Counted from the first letter of the stretch, positions 45,685 through 59,600 are shown. The stretch is DNA of 64,000 nucleotides from Ophiostoma sp. CBS 140.51 (GCA_029298735.1 JANSLP010000001.1:310001-374000), one strand, 5' to 3'. Numbers and translations: made by a program. The notes: generated by a model from the sequence alone, not told the origin.

Positions 45685-46182
45685 GTAAGTGTTTCTACTC
45701 GATCGCATTCTCTTCTGGCAGCTTCCCTTTGGTCCAATCTCGTGGCCTGGCATCCGCAAAGCTTCGAACCACCATATATCGCGTCTTTTCCCACGATATT
45801 CCTCGACCACGCCCTTTTTCGCCCCGAGTGTCGCGCCAGACGGCCGAGTTCGACACCGAAACGCGTCAATTTGAACAAAGAAGGTCCAGTCTGGACAAAC
45901 GAGCGCCAGAACAACATTGTGGCCGACGACCCCCAAAAGAAGAATAACAACATCCAGAACGAACAAAATGGAGGCAACACACTCGTTTGGCAGCCGAAGG
46001 CGATCTCTGGGACGATAGGTAGAGCACAAAAAAGACGCACGAGCATTGCCACTTTCGCGCAGCCAGCTACCTTTCACGACCTTCTAGCCTCCAGAGAGCT
46101 CGATTTCTCCGCACAGCCTTTTTCTTTCACGCATACCTTTCAGCTCGAGCATTTTTCTAACATCTACAGCCGTGTGGGAGCC

Positions 46183-49100
46183 ATGCTTCCTGTCAAAGAG
46201 GAGAGCCCAGCCGGGACTGGCCTGTCTGAACTTCCGATTTTCTCTGGAGCACGCGGCTCTGCACAGTCGACACCCGCCTCGACGCTTAGCAACGTGTCGC
46301 GTGCCATGTTGACGAAGCCCGAGTCCGACATGCTCATCACTTCTGCAGTCGCTGCGACCATCTCGTCTGGTGGTGCCATCCTCTCAGACACCATGCCGAC
46401 TACTCCTCCTTACAACCCGCACTCTACACCCCCGCCGCAATATATTGATGACGCCGAATATATCTCGCGACATGTAGCCGCTGCAGTTGCTGCCGAGACT
46501 ACGACTCCGCCCGACGACGAGTTCATGGACGATGCCGGCTCGAATGCGGAGAGCGAGTGCCCGGCACTTGAGGATGAGTCCCCTTACGATGCCCTCTATC
46601 GCGACTCTGAGTTTGCCGACGACGCTGTACCAGCATTTCCTCAGCCGTCCACAAAGCCGACCACGACCACACAGCCAGATAATCGGCATTCTTCGCACAA
46701 TGGTTCTGCCGTGGTCGATGTTGACATGACCGATGCGACTGAGCAGGAACCCGAGACACACAGCGGCAGCGTGAGCCATGCAAACGGCGCACAGGACGAG
46801 AACCATGGTAGCGACCGCAGACAGGTGAATGGCACAAACGAGGCTGCGACGCTCTCAGCATCTACTCCTCTGGTGTCAACCTCTCAGTTCGACCAGGAGA
46901 CCCCCTCACAAGCCACGCCTTCAGAGGACACCATTGCGACCCGACGCCCCATGAGAATGGCACGACTCTCCAAACCAGCAGCCCCGGAATCGCCCAAGCC
47001 TGCTCGGCAAGCGGCTAAGCCTGCAAGCAACGCTGAGGAATCTGCACCAGGGCCGGCACCGGGAGCAGAGGACGGGACATCAGCGGCAACACCAGGGGCA
47101 GATGTCGAGACGCCATCGTCTGAGGCGCCAGTGCGGCGTGCTTCCAAGCGGGTGTCTCTCGCTGCAGCTGCAGCGGCTGCCAGCCCACTCGCAAAGCAGG
47201 CGACCACAGCTGCTGCAAAGCAGGCCGTAGCCATGGCCTCCCCGAAACCGAAAGCCGCACCAGCCAAGATGACGAAAGATACCTCTCCCCCGATTGAGAG
47301 ACGCGCCACGCGCCGGTCTGGTCTTCCCACTGACCTCACCATTCCACAGCCCAGCCCGCAAATCACTGCATCAGGCAAACGGAGACGGAGAGACTCCGAG
47401 AAGCCGACGCTGGAAGATTTGCCTCGCGAACTTCGCCGCCTACAAGACACCAAGGAATTCACCCACGTCGACGAGGAGCCCGTGGTGTACACCGTCTGGA
47501 GCAACGGCAGATATGTTCCTGCAAACGCAAATGGTGAGCCGCTTGTGGACAAGAACGCCGCCAAGAAGGCCGCAAAGGCCGCAAAGGCCGCCGAGGAGGC
47601 CGAGAAAAAGAAGGCTGAGGAGGAGGCTGCTGCCGAGCGCAAAGCTGCCGAGGAGAAAGCCGCCGCTGAGGCTGCACTCCCTAAAAAGCGAGTTAAGAAG
47701 TGGATGACCCAGGGTCTCTACGCCGGCATGCCGACGCCCTCCAATCCCGCCGCAGGTCTCACAGCCGCCGAGCGTAAGGAGCTCGCCAAGCTGCCTGAGC
47801 TCTCCAAGAAGTATCCTCCGAACAAGGTATTGCCCATGCCCATTTACAATGGTCTGCGCAGCCTCATCCAGGGCCGGGACTTCAAGATGCCGTTTGATGT
47901 CTTCAACCCTCTCCCCCCTGGCCAGCCGAAGCCTGTCAAGTACGGTCGTTTCAGCAAAAGTGAGTCGCAAAACCTTCTCGTCATCTTTGTGTCTCTGCGT
48001 CCGACTTTTTGCTAACCTGATAGACCGCTTTGTCGGCGAGGCCCACGCCATCTGGAAAAAGAGCCCTAATTACGACGATTCCGCTTCGAAGTGTGTTTGC
48101 AAGCCAGAGACAGGCTGTGACGAGGACTGCCAGAACCGCATTATGCTCTACGAGTGCAACGACGATATCTGCAACGTTGGCGCTGACCGATGCAGCAACC
48201 GTGAGTTCCAGAGACTCGCCGAGCGCACGGCTTCAAAGAACCCCTACCATATCGGTGTTGAGGTCTTCAAGACTGTGGATCGTGGTCATGGCATTCGTGC
48301 CAGCCGGGCTTTCCGCCCTGGCCAAATTATTATGGAATACATTGGCGAGATCATCACTGAGGAAGAATCGGACCGGCGCATGAACGAGCTGTATAAGGAC
48401 AATGCCGTGAGTTCACTCCCACTTCCCACCCAGCTTCGTGCCAATACTAACAAAGGTTCTTTACAGTGCTACTACTTGATGTCCTTCGACCAGAGTCTAA
48501 TCATCGACGGAACCAGCGGTAGCATCGCCCGTTTTGTCAATCATTCGTGCTCACCCAATTGCAGAATGATTAAGTGGATTGTGTCCGGCCAACCACGCAT
48601 CGCCCTCTTCGCTGGCGACCGCCCCATCCAGACCGGCGAGGAGCTCACCTATGATTATAATTTCGATCCTTACTCGGCTAAGAACGTGCAAGGCTGTCTC
48701 TGTGGAGCCGACAACTGCCGTGGTGTGCTTGGTCCCCGGAAGAGCGAGAAGGCTGTCTCCAAGGCCGCTGCTGAGAAGGCCGCTGCTGAGAAGAAGGCCA
48801 AGGGCGGCAATGGTTCTGCCAAGCGCAAGCATGATGCCTACAGCATGGACGACAGCGACGACACGGATGCTGCATCCAGCGGCCCAGCGAGCAAGAAGAT
48901 GAAGGTGACGGAAGCCCAGGTCAAGTCGCCTGTTCGTCCAGTCAAGAAGGCTACAAAACCCCCGCTACCCAAGAAGGTTGTCACGACGACCAAAGCCGCC
49001 CTTGAAGCACTGGCTGCCAACGCCGCGCGAACTGCGCGCCTTACCAAGGCGTCGCATGCCGCACGAGATGCGCGCATTGCCAAGGCAAAGGCGAAGAGAG

Positions 49101-50686
49101 ACGCAGAGGAGGCTGCTGCCGCCAAAGCTAAGCGCTCGAAGGCCGCAAAGAGCTCCAAGGCCGCATCTTCAGCCAAGGCGACTCCTTCCAAGGCAGGCAG
49201 CAGCAGCGCCACCAAACCTGCCGCCAAAGTCGTCAAGGCAGGCAAGGGCACCAAGGTTGTCAAGACAGCCAAGGGCCTGAAGGCGTCCAAAAACACCGTG
49301 TCCAAGGAACTCAAGACTCCAGCCAAGACAGCGAGCAAGAATGTCAAGCCGACCAAGACCGTACAAGCCGCGAAGTCTCCAGCACGCAAGCCTGCCACTT
49401 CGACAGCCAAGAACAGCAAGCCTGTCTCCAAGCCTGCCCCCAAGCCCGCCGATAAGAAGTCCGCTTCTACTGCCCAGAAGAGAGCTACGACCCCGGTCTC
49501 CGACGACGATAACAGCAGCCCGAGCAAGCAGCCAGCGACGCCACAGTCGGCACACAAGGCTACGCCCATGGCTCAGGCAGTTGCCAAGAGATCCAAGGCG
49601 GCAGCGGCAGCACAGGCCGCCAGCACTGCCACCGCTGCAAAGAAGCTCGCTGCTTCTTCTCGGAGCGCCAGCAAAATTGTGAGCAAGGTGTTTGCAAAGG
49701 CCAAGGTGCCGGTCAAGCCTCTCCCTGTCAAGAAGGCGGCGGCGGCGAAGAAGGCTGGTGCCACGCCCCCGACCAGAATCATTGTGGCCACCACCTCTGA
49801 CAACACACCTGCTAAGAGAGGTCGTGGCCGCCCACGTCTCGTTGCCAAGGAGCCCATCGACGTCGACGCCGTGGATGAGACTCCCGACAACGCGGCAGTT
49901 GTCGAGGCAAACAACACCGAGGATGTGGCTGCTGGCCCATCTGCTGCGACTGAAGCTGATGAGGAGGAGGAGCTGGCCGCCCAGCTCGCCACCGAGGCCG
50001 CTGCAAACACTTCTGTGTTTGAGGACTCCGCCCTCTATGACACCACCTTTGATGACTCAATGATGGACGACACTGCAGGTGATGATGCCCCTGCTAAGCC
50101 CGAACCTAGACCCAGAAAGCCCCGCCTCCGCAAGATGTCAAAGGCTCAGAAGCTCCGCGAGAAGCGCCAGCTGGTGGCCGCTCGCCGCCTCGCCGCCAAG
50201 CAAGATGGCAGCTACGTGCCCAAACGTGGTCCCGGCCGCCCGAGGAAGTATGTTAAGATCTCAGAACTCCAAGCTAGCATCGCGGACACGACAATGGCAG
50301 ACGCCTCCTCCCCAGCTCGGACTTCGATTTCGACTCCGGCTTCTGCTTTGGCTACACCAGCGACTGCGGCTGCCGACACAGCCTCGCCCTCTGACGCAGC
50401 AGGAACGCCGACACCCGTTGCCCGCCCTGCGAAGGGCAAGATCGAGTATGGTGTTGCCCGCCGTGGCGACGTGGAGGAGTTCAAGGCGGCTCGTGCCCGC
50501 GCCAAGGCTCGCATAGAGAGAATGAACGGCACATCTAGCGCCGATGAGAGCACTGCGCCCGCCGAGCAGACCGCCACCACCACCACGACCACCACGACAG
50601 CCTCTGCAGCAATTAGGTCAGCTGTTTACAATGCCGCTGAAGACGTCATCCACGTTGCCCCCGGTGAGCGAGTCCCACAGGTCTAG
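46183..50686 (+). CDS. ASH1-type histone H3K36 methyltransferase (AWS-SET-post-SET)
   Basis: Three exons: 46183-47959, 48024-48406 and 48467-50686, 1459 residues. AWS domain (about 613-660) has KCVCKPETGCDEDC, RIMLYEC and RCSNREFQ. SET (about 666-788) has RGHGIRASRAFRPGQIIMEYIGE, FVNHSCSPNC (NHSC at 745-748) and ELTYDYNFDP; post-SET has CLCGADNCRG. In Neurospora and Fusarium ASH1 methylates H3K36 in silent and subtelomeric chromatin. The N-terminal 450 residues are disordered; a basic-alanine helix precedes a conserved block MTQGLYAGMP. After post-SET comes about 650 residues rich in Lys and Ala, like histone H1 tails, with two AT-hooks (RGRGRPR near 1171 and RGPGRPRKY near 1307). The second intron is 60 nt and has no stop in frame. 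An upstream start at 45665 with a 485-nt intron is possible. Confidence 0.92.
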
Positions 50687-53600
50687 AAGCCTCGCTGGTT
50701 CTCTCCTCGCGTTCGCATCGTGTACGATGGACCCCCTAACTAAAGCTGCGGGCCTGCCGACATTTGTGGTTTCGAACTCGTCATGCTTTCTGGTGAGCGG
50801 GCCATGGGCCACTTCAACACGCACCAAAGGCCTCGGTCATCTCTTTCAGCCCTTCAATTTTTAAGTTTCTTTTCTTGCGATTTTTCTAAGCGATTTCTTG
50901 ACTTTTTGAGCTGTATTTTCTGTTCGCTTTTTTGTTATTTGGAGGGGCATTTCCTTTTCGCGGGCATTTGGACGATGTCTTTTCTTTGTACTTGTTTCTT
51001 GTTACCATGCTTTTCTTGCTGCCCAGCTTTGCTATTTTTTGACTCTTATTGGCGTTTCCGTGTTTTCACTCTCGATAGAAGGGGGGACTCATTCTGTTTT
51101 CTCTCTCTCTCTTCTTCTTTCAATGACCTCTGTTATTCTCTCTCTTTCTGATTTTCTCTTTGAGCGGGCAGCACACAACTGCAAACGCCGTTCAGGCATA
51201 TATCGTTCAGATATTTACTTTTTGCACAGCTAGGTGTCTCGCACACACTCTGCTTTTGCTAAAAGTTTGCCTTCTTTGGTTTAATTCGTACGGAGGATGG
51301 GAATCTGCATGGGAAGACGGGCGGTTTTCCGATTGCTGAGATACAATAAGCTTTCTGTTTCTTTTCTTATACCTTGTTTTTCTCTCTTTCTCAACAACTC
51401 ACTTTTCTCACATTTACGGCTTGCTGCTTTTCCTTATTTTCTGCATCTCCTTTTGCAGTCTCACAACGCACTGCAACAAAGAGTGCCAACAAAACAGAAT
51501 ACTGCACCAGACTGCAGTCAAGTCGGACTACTCTGTCATAAGATGGGTAGTCCACTATGCAACAACACCGAGAAAGCAAAGGGCAGCTAAGACCCGGCAA
51601 AAACATCGGCCCTGGCAAGCCACTATAAGGCGCCGCAGAAAAACGACACCTGCCGTTGCTGCAAAACCCACCAGCGGATACAGAGAGACCTACGGTCGTT
51701 GTGTTTCCTTGGATCTGCTCGCTGCGGCCCTGTCCAGCCTAGCCTTGCATGGGTGCAGTCTGCAGGGGTCTGTCTGTTTGCCGACCATGCAAAATAGACA
51801 GATCGGGCCATCTTGCAGCACATCTTGCAGGGCACATCTGCAGGGGAACGTCCGCAACTATTAACCATAAGACAACCCGAATCAACCAAACAGCATCCCG
51901 TCCTTCTAATTATTCAACACGAGAGATGCCCTTTTTTATTTTATTTAACAGAAAGATAAGAAAACGACGTCACGAAGCGCTGGCCGCCACTTTTGTTTTC
52001 TTTTTCCTTTTCTTGTTTTCTTTTTTCTTTTTTTTTTTTTCTTTTCTTCCCTTTCTCTGTTCTGTTCTAAGCAAGCCATGTTTGGATTTCTGGCTACGAA
52101 GCCGACGGTTTTTATTCAAAGAGCGGCACTTGACAACTTTGGCACCTCCTTTACATGGATAAATGGTTTTCAAAGCTACCAAAAACCAATTGGGTACTGT
52201 TTTCTAGTCAAGGGCGCTTATAATGCTAATGAGACTGTATTCTCTTTGTTTTGCATACATAGCTGGGAAAGGGAGACATACTGCTGTCAGTGGACATAGA
52301 TTAGCCAGCGGTGTTTTTCCTGGGCCAAGGACAGACCAGTGGCCTTACTTCTTTTGATATGGGCGTTTTCCTTGCTGTTTTCTCATAATTTCCTCTTTGG
52401 GATTTCTTTTTGGGCTTCTTTTCTTTCTTTTACTTTGATGGGCATTTTACGTTTTTATTTGGTTATCTTCCACAATCTACTCTCTTACAGACAGCCTTTC
52501 CATCTCCCGCAGACATCTATTCACAAGCACCTACATAGTTGGAAAAGGTATCATGGAGTTTTATTTACTGGGGTTTCTCTATTTCCCTTTTCAGTTTGTT
52601 TTCTTTAAAGAAAGAAAGCAACTTGATTTTTGTTTCTTCTCACAGGACTGAGTTATTTTGCTCCGGTGTTTGCAGCCATACAGATTCCTAGGAAACAGAC
52701 TATAGGGAGCAACTTGCTGGGTTATGAATGTCTTTCTCTATTTCCCACTTTGGAGAACATATTATAAATTCGAATAGTAATAATGAAAAGAGGAAATTGA
52801 TATTACTATCAGACGCAAATTGATACTGTAAACAGGCTGATTTGCCCTTCACTTGGGTTCAATCAAAGTACCAAATACCGTAATTTGGCAGCACGTAAAC
52901 ACAATGGCCTCACTTATTTGATTAAACAAACGAACACATTCACATGTCTTCTTACCTCTATTTCTGTCTATACTAGGGCAGGCTCTCTCTTTCTACTACA
53001 TGTTTGAGCCCGCAAGCACAACATTCTGTTTGGTCAAAAGAGACGGTCGATGCTCACTAGAAGCTGCCGTGGGCATAAATCAGATGACAAAGACATCCTG
53101 CACGCACGCCACAGAGGCAGTACCTCAAGCAGTCAGAGCGTAGAAGAAATACACCAAGAGTCCCAATAATCTGATGAAAGTTGACGCATGGAATAACAGC
53201 CTTCCCGCATCATGCCTTGCTTGTTACCACTCACATTTTGTGCCCACAGGTCAGCAGTATGGCGAGTATTAACCTCCATCCCGCCAAAGACAGCCGCAGT
53301 GTGTGCCGTGATTGCCTCGAGTCTACCTTTTTCCAAGACTCGGCCTCGGGCTACAAGACATGTCCAACTGCCTAGAGCTTGAGTCGTTGCCCGAGGAGTA
53401 CGTGCCCTGGCCGATTGCAAAGAGAGTGTGCCGATGTACATTTCCACGCTGGGACGGCCGCAGTGTGTTTTGGCTGATCAACTTTTTACAGCGTATGTTT
53501 GGTTTATTTACACTTTGGACGTGAAGGGCTATGCCAAATGACATGGGGAAGGGCCATGGGAAAGGTAAGTCCTTTCCCTTCATATTCTTTTCTCCTTCTC

Positions 53601-56600
53601 CCGACATCCTGAACATGCGTAGAGATGATGGGGGGAGATGGAGAACGATGCTTTGTGCTGTCTCTATATCGAGGTCTGTACACCTGTTCGCCATTTGCTT
53701 TACCCTCTTTTCTCTTTTTGACTCTGCCTCTGCCTCTCCCAATCGATCGACAAAAGTTGCGCTTTTTGGAGTCTTGAAAAACAGTTTGAATTATGCATCC
53801 GCCTTGGATGACTGCCGTGCAGTTTGGCTTAGCACAGACTAGGAAAAGCGAAGCGAGAGGAATTGTTAGATAACAAGGCACAACAAGGGTTGAGAAACGA
53901 AAAAGAGCATGAGAAGAAACAAGCCATTCCCCCGCACTATCCATATTCGTTTTCCTATTTTAGACATTCACGACTCATGAGAAGCATGCATTTACTCCGT
54001 ACAAGATAGCCGTCTTGTGCTGCCAAGAAAAAGGATGCAGATGGACTTAAGCAAACTTGGACGAGCCAGCCCCGGTGCAGGGGACGGACCTGAGCGCATG
54101 CCGGTCCGCGCTTTCGTTCTGGCCTCGAAAGGCCAGGCTATCAGACCGGCTTATCGCGATCTAGACTTTTGTCGACCCAGTCTGCTGGTGTCTGGCTGTG
54201 GGCAGTGTGACGCCTGTCTGCCTTTCTTAAAATATTACGGCAGACATTGCATTTGCGCCTTGTTCTCTTATGGCTAGTTTCTGGCGTTTTAAGCGAGAGA
54301 TGGGCCTGGACTTCATAAAGCTTCACCTCAATCGCGTTGTAAAAAAATTGGACGACTGTAGCTTGAGCTTCGCAGAATCTTGCACGCAGTTTACAAGCTG
54401 AGCTCGGCATATTCTTACAATAGTTATTATTGCCGTCTTGCCCTTTTCTTGTTTTCCTTGGACTGTCACCTGAGCTTTTCAAGCTTGCTTTGTGCTACAG
54501 AAAAGCATGAAGTAAAGACCCACGATGGGCGGACGCACTGACCAGCTTGGTTCCCATTCTTTTCGATCCAGGTTTTGTCCCGTCTTCAACAGACGCCGAT
54601 TTGCCGTCCTGGGTTCGGGTGACCCAATTCAAGCTGCTCCATGGGTCTCCATGGGTCTTCATAGAGCTAGATTCCAGCACAAGGTAACGGCCAACATGGG
54701 ATGGTCATCTTCAGTTGCACAATGACAACTCCACCTAGCATTTAGCATCAAGCATCACAAGCCTTCCCCCAAGCCGGCCTCATGCACTTCAATTCATGTC
54801 ACGAAAGTCGATGCCCTCTTTGGGACCCTTGTATCTAAGCTTCGTGCTAGCCATCCATCGCTCTGGTCTGGCCTACCAAGATCTAAGATGAACCCTTTCC
54901 CCCTCCTCCAATGGACCCATCTTGTTGTTTTCCCCTCCCGCCGACCCTCTTCACGATGTGCCAGTGTAGCAACGCCCATGAACTAGGCAAGCCGTCCCCA
55001 AGAAAGCCCCAAAAGGTCGATCGTCTCGTCTCTCGGAGCATTCCTACCTTGGAGACCTGGGACCCTCAGCTCTCATCTCTACTCTGTTCCCCTCGGCGGA
55101 GCATTCCGCGTGCCTTCCACGGAGTAAGAAGAAGGAGGAAGGCGAAGAAGAGGGCGCGTGCATTTTGCAGGGTGGACGCTCCATAGGGCTGCGGGTCGTG
55201 GTCCCCTCTTTTGCCTCTTTGCCAATTATCGTGGTTCTTATGAGCGCGGGAACTCAAGGTCGGATCCGGTCTGTGAATGGCTATATTTGCAAAAGCTACA
55301 TTTGATTGCCTTTGCCACCGGCGGCCGTGCTGTTGCCTTGTTCGGTCTTTTTGCCTTCCAAACATCTGTGCATGCTTCGTATGCGTAGCCGCCTTTCCCC
55401 TATTCTCATTTTATATTCTCACACAAGGGCAAGTTGTCCCAGGTAAAGGCCAAGTCTCGTGAGAATTGGGGGCGGTTGTGCAGGGCTTCTCATTGGACTT
55501 GCTTACACGGAAGACGATATTGATTTTCAAGAATCCGTCGGTTCGTATCATTGGCTACCATATCAGAAGCTTTGCATCTCTGTCTTCATCCTTCATTTTC
55601 TCTCGCTCTCCGTGCTTTACGAGCTTCTCTTCTCTGTCTTCCCCGCAAGGTGATACTGGGCAAGAAGGATCGAAGCTCTTTCATTACAAATTTTACCGCG
55701 GAGTTTGTCCAATCAGGAGCTTTACAATCAAGGTAACGGGCTTCCAAAGTGCATGATACGAAAAAGAGGAGGAAGGGAGGCAAGGAGGCAAGGGAAAATA
55801 CCAATGCCTCGGCGTGGGAAAAATATTCAGCTCAATATCAAACCAGAAAATCAGACCAGCAAGATTGCATTCTGCTGCAGAATGCCAAGGGCTAACCCAA
55901 AGCTAAATATGCAGGAGCTAGCAAAGAGATACATACGGAAGACATCCAATTATTCAAATTATTTACGACGAACGCAGTTTTTGCATTATTTGGACGCACT
56001 GCTGCAAGGGAAGTCCATGTCTAGTACTGCATAGTTTGCATTTCTGCTGCATTACAAGTACCTGACCTTGAGGACTCCTCATCCGTATCAGGCAATTCGT
56101 GCTCCTTTTCAGGAAGGCCGTATCTTTTGGGTGGCTCACTGTCAAGAGACTTTCTTACGAAGCCATTCCAGGCCCATCGGTGAGCGGCTACGATGTGGTT
56201 TCTTGCGCCGTCCATCTCTCAGCTCTGTATTTCGTACCACACACGAGAAAGCCAACAAAAAGAAAACGGCGACCGGGATGTGGAGGGGAAAAAAAAAAGA
56301 AGTGGCCAGTGCTTTTTGGCGTCGCCCAGACCTTGGGACTTTTTTTTCTCTCGGATTTTTTTTCTTGGCTTGCATTTGGACTTGGCTGGGTTCCAGTTCG
56401 GTCCAGCCCCCCCTCAAAAGCACAGACACCATGGCGCACATTGCGTGTTTCCCGCAAGATGCAAGCATGCTATTAGCCGACCAAGGGGAAAGACCATTAT
56501 CTTACCTCGCCAAGGTGAGAAGAGACAATGAAGGGAGAAGAAAAGGTGAGAACATCTAAAGGTGAGTGAGGGCTACTGATATTGCAGCGTAAGCTGAGGT

Positions 56601-59600
56601 TAATAGCCGGTCACGTCAATTGGGGCGTTGATGGACGTTTTTGACACTGGATAAAGTCCAAAAATATTCCACACGAAGACACAGATCAACCAACTCGAAA
56701 AAATACAAGGTGGACGACGAACAAAGTTCACCAGTAGAAAAAAGAGAGAGAAAAATAGAAGCGCCGGAGCAGGCAACACTCCGGGGAGGGGCCCAAGATT
56801 TGCAACTTGGGGGCGGCCGTCCTGAAAAGGGAACACGCCGTGTCTTCCGGGCCTCGGTGAAGATTGCCTTTTCCACAGCCACTGCTTGCTTGTCTTTACC
56901 AGGCGTGGATATCTGTGTAAAATACTTTGCTGCTCGGTTGTTGCATCGCCGCTGTCCGTTGTTCTTGTGTCAGTATTTTGTGTGACGCCGTGTGACAGTT
57001 TGCTTGTACAGGTACCGCGGAGAGTCGAAAGTATACAAAGTCGGTCAAAGCTATTGCGAGCTCCGACTTGACGTTGCTTTTGTGCATGTATTAAAACAAC
57101 GGAGGGCATCGTAGCGCTGAACTGAAAATGATTTTATACTTCCCTTCGTCCTCATCCTTTGCTCCTTCCTATTCACTTAATATAATCTCTCTTCTTTCCT
57201 CACATCGCCAGTCAACTATAACCGCATGCCGTCCGTCTGCTCTTGCCGTTTCGACATCCGCTCCTCGGAAAGCGGATGCCGGTCGCCCTTGCCTTGTTTA
57301 ATTCTACTCGCCCTCGTTCTTTCCGTGATTTTGCACACCTTACCCCGTATTACTGAGTATACTTGTGCCTGGCCCCTTGCTCCTTGTTCCTGCCTTGCGT
57401 CGTCTCTTCAACGCGTCCCTTGCTTTTCCGACAGGGGAAGAACAACGGCGCCGTTGATAATACTCACCAGAGAACATCTTGGTATTAGGATTTTGTGCAA
57501 TTGGCTTTTGACGACGCGTCAATCGTCCGTTTTGTTCTGATTCTCCCCCTTCTTTTCTTTTCCATTTTCCAGGTCTTACTCCGTTCTTCGTTCCCCATAA
57601 CTTGGACTTGCAACGGGAACAGTACCCCTGCCTGGCTCGCGGTCCCCCTGGATGGATGGAGACCCACGGGTGGACACCGCCAGCCCAACCCCCCCCCCCC
57701 CAAACAGTGAAAAGCTTTCTCCAGTGGAAACAGGCACAAACGACAAAAAAGAGACCTGTAGTTCTGCTGCCCCTGAACCCCAATGAACTCCAATTGCGCG
57801 GCAGAGCACAGGCGGTGCTGGCTTCAGGCTGGGACGCCTGGATGGCACAAGCTCCTCCAAGCACCCCTGCACGAGCATGTGCAAAGTGACGAGAGAAAAA
57901 AAACATACAACAAGAGCCCGACTAGAAACTGTTTTCTTTCATGTGCAACGCCCACCTTGCAGCGCACTTCTGCGCTTGCACTGCACTTGATATGCATGCT
58001 ACAGCACACTGAAGAGAGAAAGCTTCAAGCAGGATATGTACACAGAGTACGGAGTAATGCTTGTGCGTTACCTATTTCTTTCCAGATATGTGAGCCGCGA
58101 CGCAGTCCGTGGGATGCAACTCGTGGTATGAGTGCCAATACGGCATACTTTTGTTGATAGGAGAAAGCCGCGGCCGGCAACCTCCCGTCATCTTGTGTGA
58201 GTACTGTGTACTCCTAATTATCTTTTTCTCTGATTTTTACCCCCCCCCCGTCACTTCCATCTTACCTCCTTCCTCTTTCCCCTTTCTTGCGTTCCGGCCG
58301 GCCCCTCTGGTCTGCTTTTCCGGCCCAGCGAACCTTTCCTGGACAGGCTTGCATGCAGCAGTGCAGAAAAAGAAAAAAGAAAGAAACAAAAAAAGGGAAC
58401 CATATCACCCCCGACTAAACTGTTTCCTGGAAAGACCGCCAAAAGACCGCCCAACCACAGTGTTCGTCAATGCACCTAAAACGTCCCAGCCCAACGAATG
58501 GGTTCCGGCAGCTACTCCATAGCGGCTCCATCGGGTGGAGCTGTTGGTTGGCTGTGTTCGTTTTTGGTGTCTTTTGGGGTGTCCTTGGGTGTCTTTCAAA
58601 GTGACTTTGGCCCATTTGTGTCTCGTCGTTTCCCCTTCTTGTTTCCTCGTTTCCTTCTTCCACCTGGAGGTTCCCTGTATTTTGTATTTCTCACCTGCAG
58701 GACTTTGCAGACTTGCAGAACTTGCAGACGCGGTCCCTAGACTGCTTGTGCTCGCCTGCATATTCCTAGTCGTCTATTTTTCTTTGTCCCCGTTTCGATG
58801 CAGCGCACTTTTGGTCGACAACGGATTTCAACCCCCATGTCCTTTTCTCCCCTTGATACCCCCCTGAACCTTGGATGCAAGAGAAGCAGACAAAACCGAA
58901 GCGAAAGAGTGAGAAAAATAGAAGAGAACGGACGCTAAGGTATATTGCCCTTTTCTGTGCAGCTTGTGTGCTCGTTTTGGTAAGTGAACATTTCTTCATC
59001 CTCCCCGTCTACGAAGTATTTCTCGACAGGAGGCATTTTTCGGCCGCCGCGAGGCTTGCACTTGCCCTTCGCCTATCTGGACCTGGTCTGGACGGGCCTG
59101 GTCTGGACGACCCCTGGCTCCTTCCTTGTCCGGTTTCTCTCGTATGGGTGTACTTGCACTTTGTAGCTTGTACATATCTCGATTTTCGCTCTTTCCCTTT
59201 TTTTCAATCTCGCAGTAGCTCTTTCCCGAATCCTTCTCCGATTTATTTCTGCATTTGTTTTTGTGAAAGAGTTCTGCGCTGCGGGGCCGAAGAAAGAGGG
59301 GGGGGAACCAAAATGGCAGAATGGGAAAGGGGTTCAATGGCGCGAAAAAAAGTGTGTCAATTCAAATCAAAAGCTAAAAAAAAAAATAGAAATAAAATAT
59401 CGAGCACAACATACAAAACCGCCAATTGCACTTAGACCGCAAGCATTGTCCCTGATGGCTGTCCGCCGCCACAATGATAGTTTTTCATAGTACTGGGATA
59501 AACGATTATCTCTGGCAGATAGAAAGCTTCCCCAAAGAAGAAAGAGCGAGCGGCAGGAATTGAGAAAATTGACAGAAACAAATGCCCGTAGACCGAAAAA

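Larger units (their letters stand above)
41273..46182. other. 4.9-kb divergent intergenic region between SSZ1 and ASH1
   Basis: The first part is the SSZ1 promoter. From about 41.8 to 43.3 kb the sequence is AT-rich, with the most extreme part near 42240-42360. It contains a decayed coding fragment at 42986-43183. From about 43.6 kb onward the + strand is CT-rich and probably forms the promoter and leader of ASH1, with a possible leader or coding exon at 45665-45684. Confidence 0.45.

Noticed and set aside
45742..46182. ASH1 start at 45742 in the continuous frame
   Set aside because: The segment contains a clear intron 3' end (CTAAC, CTACAG) and reads as leader sequence rather than conserved protein.
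56068..56559. 163-codon + frame
   Set aside because: Includes an A-run and T-runs translated as Lys and Phe; no support.
57692..57703. C-homopolymer as telomere or G-quadruplex element
   Set aside because: Isolated single run without repeat units.
57340..57906. 188-codon - frame
   Set aside because: Crosses a C12 homopolymer, Gly/Arg/Trp composition is that of reversed CT-rich sequence.
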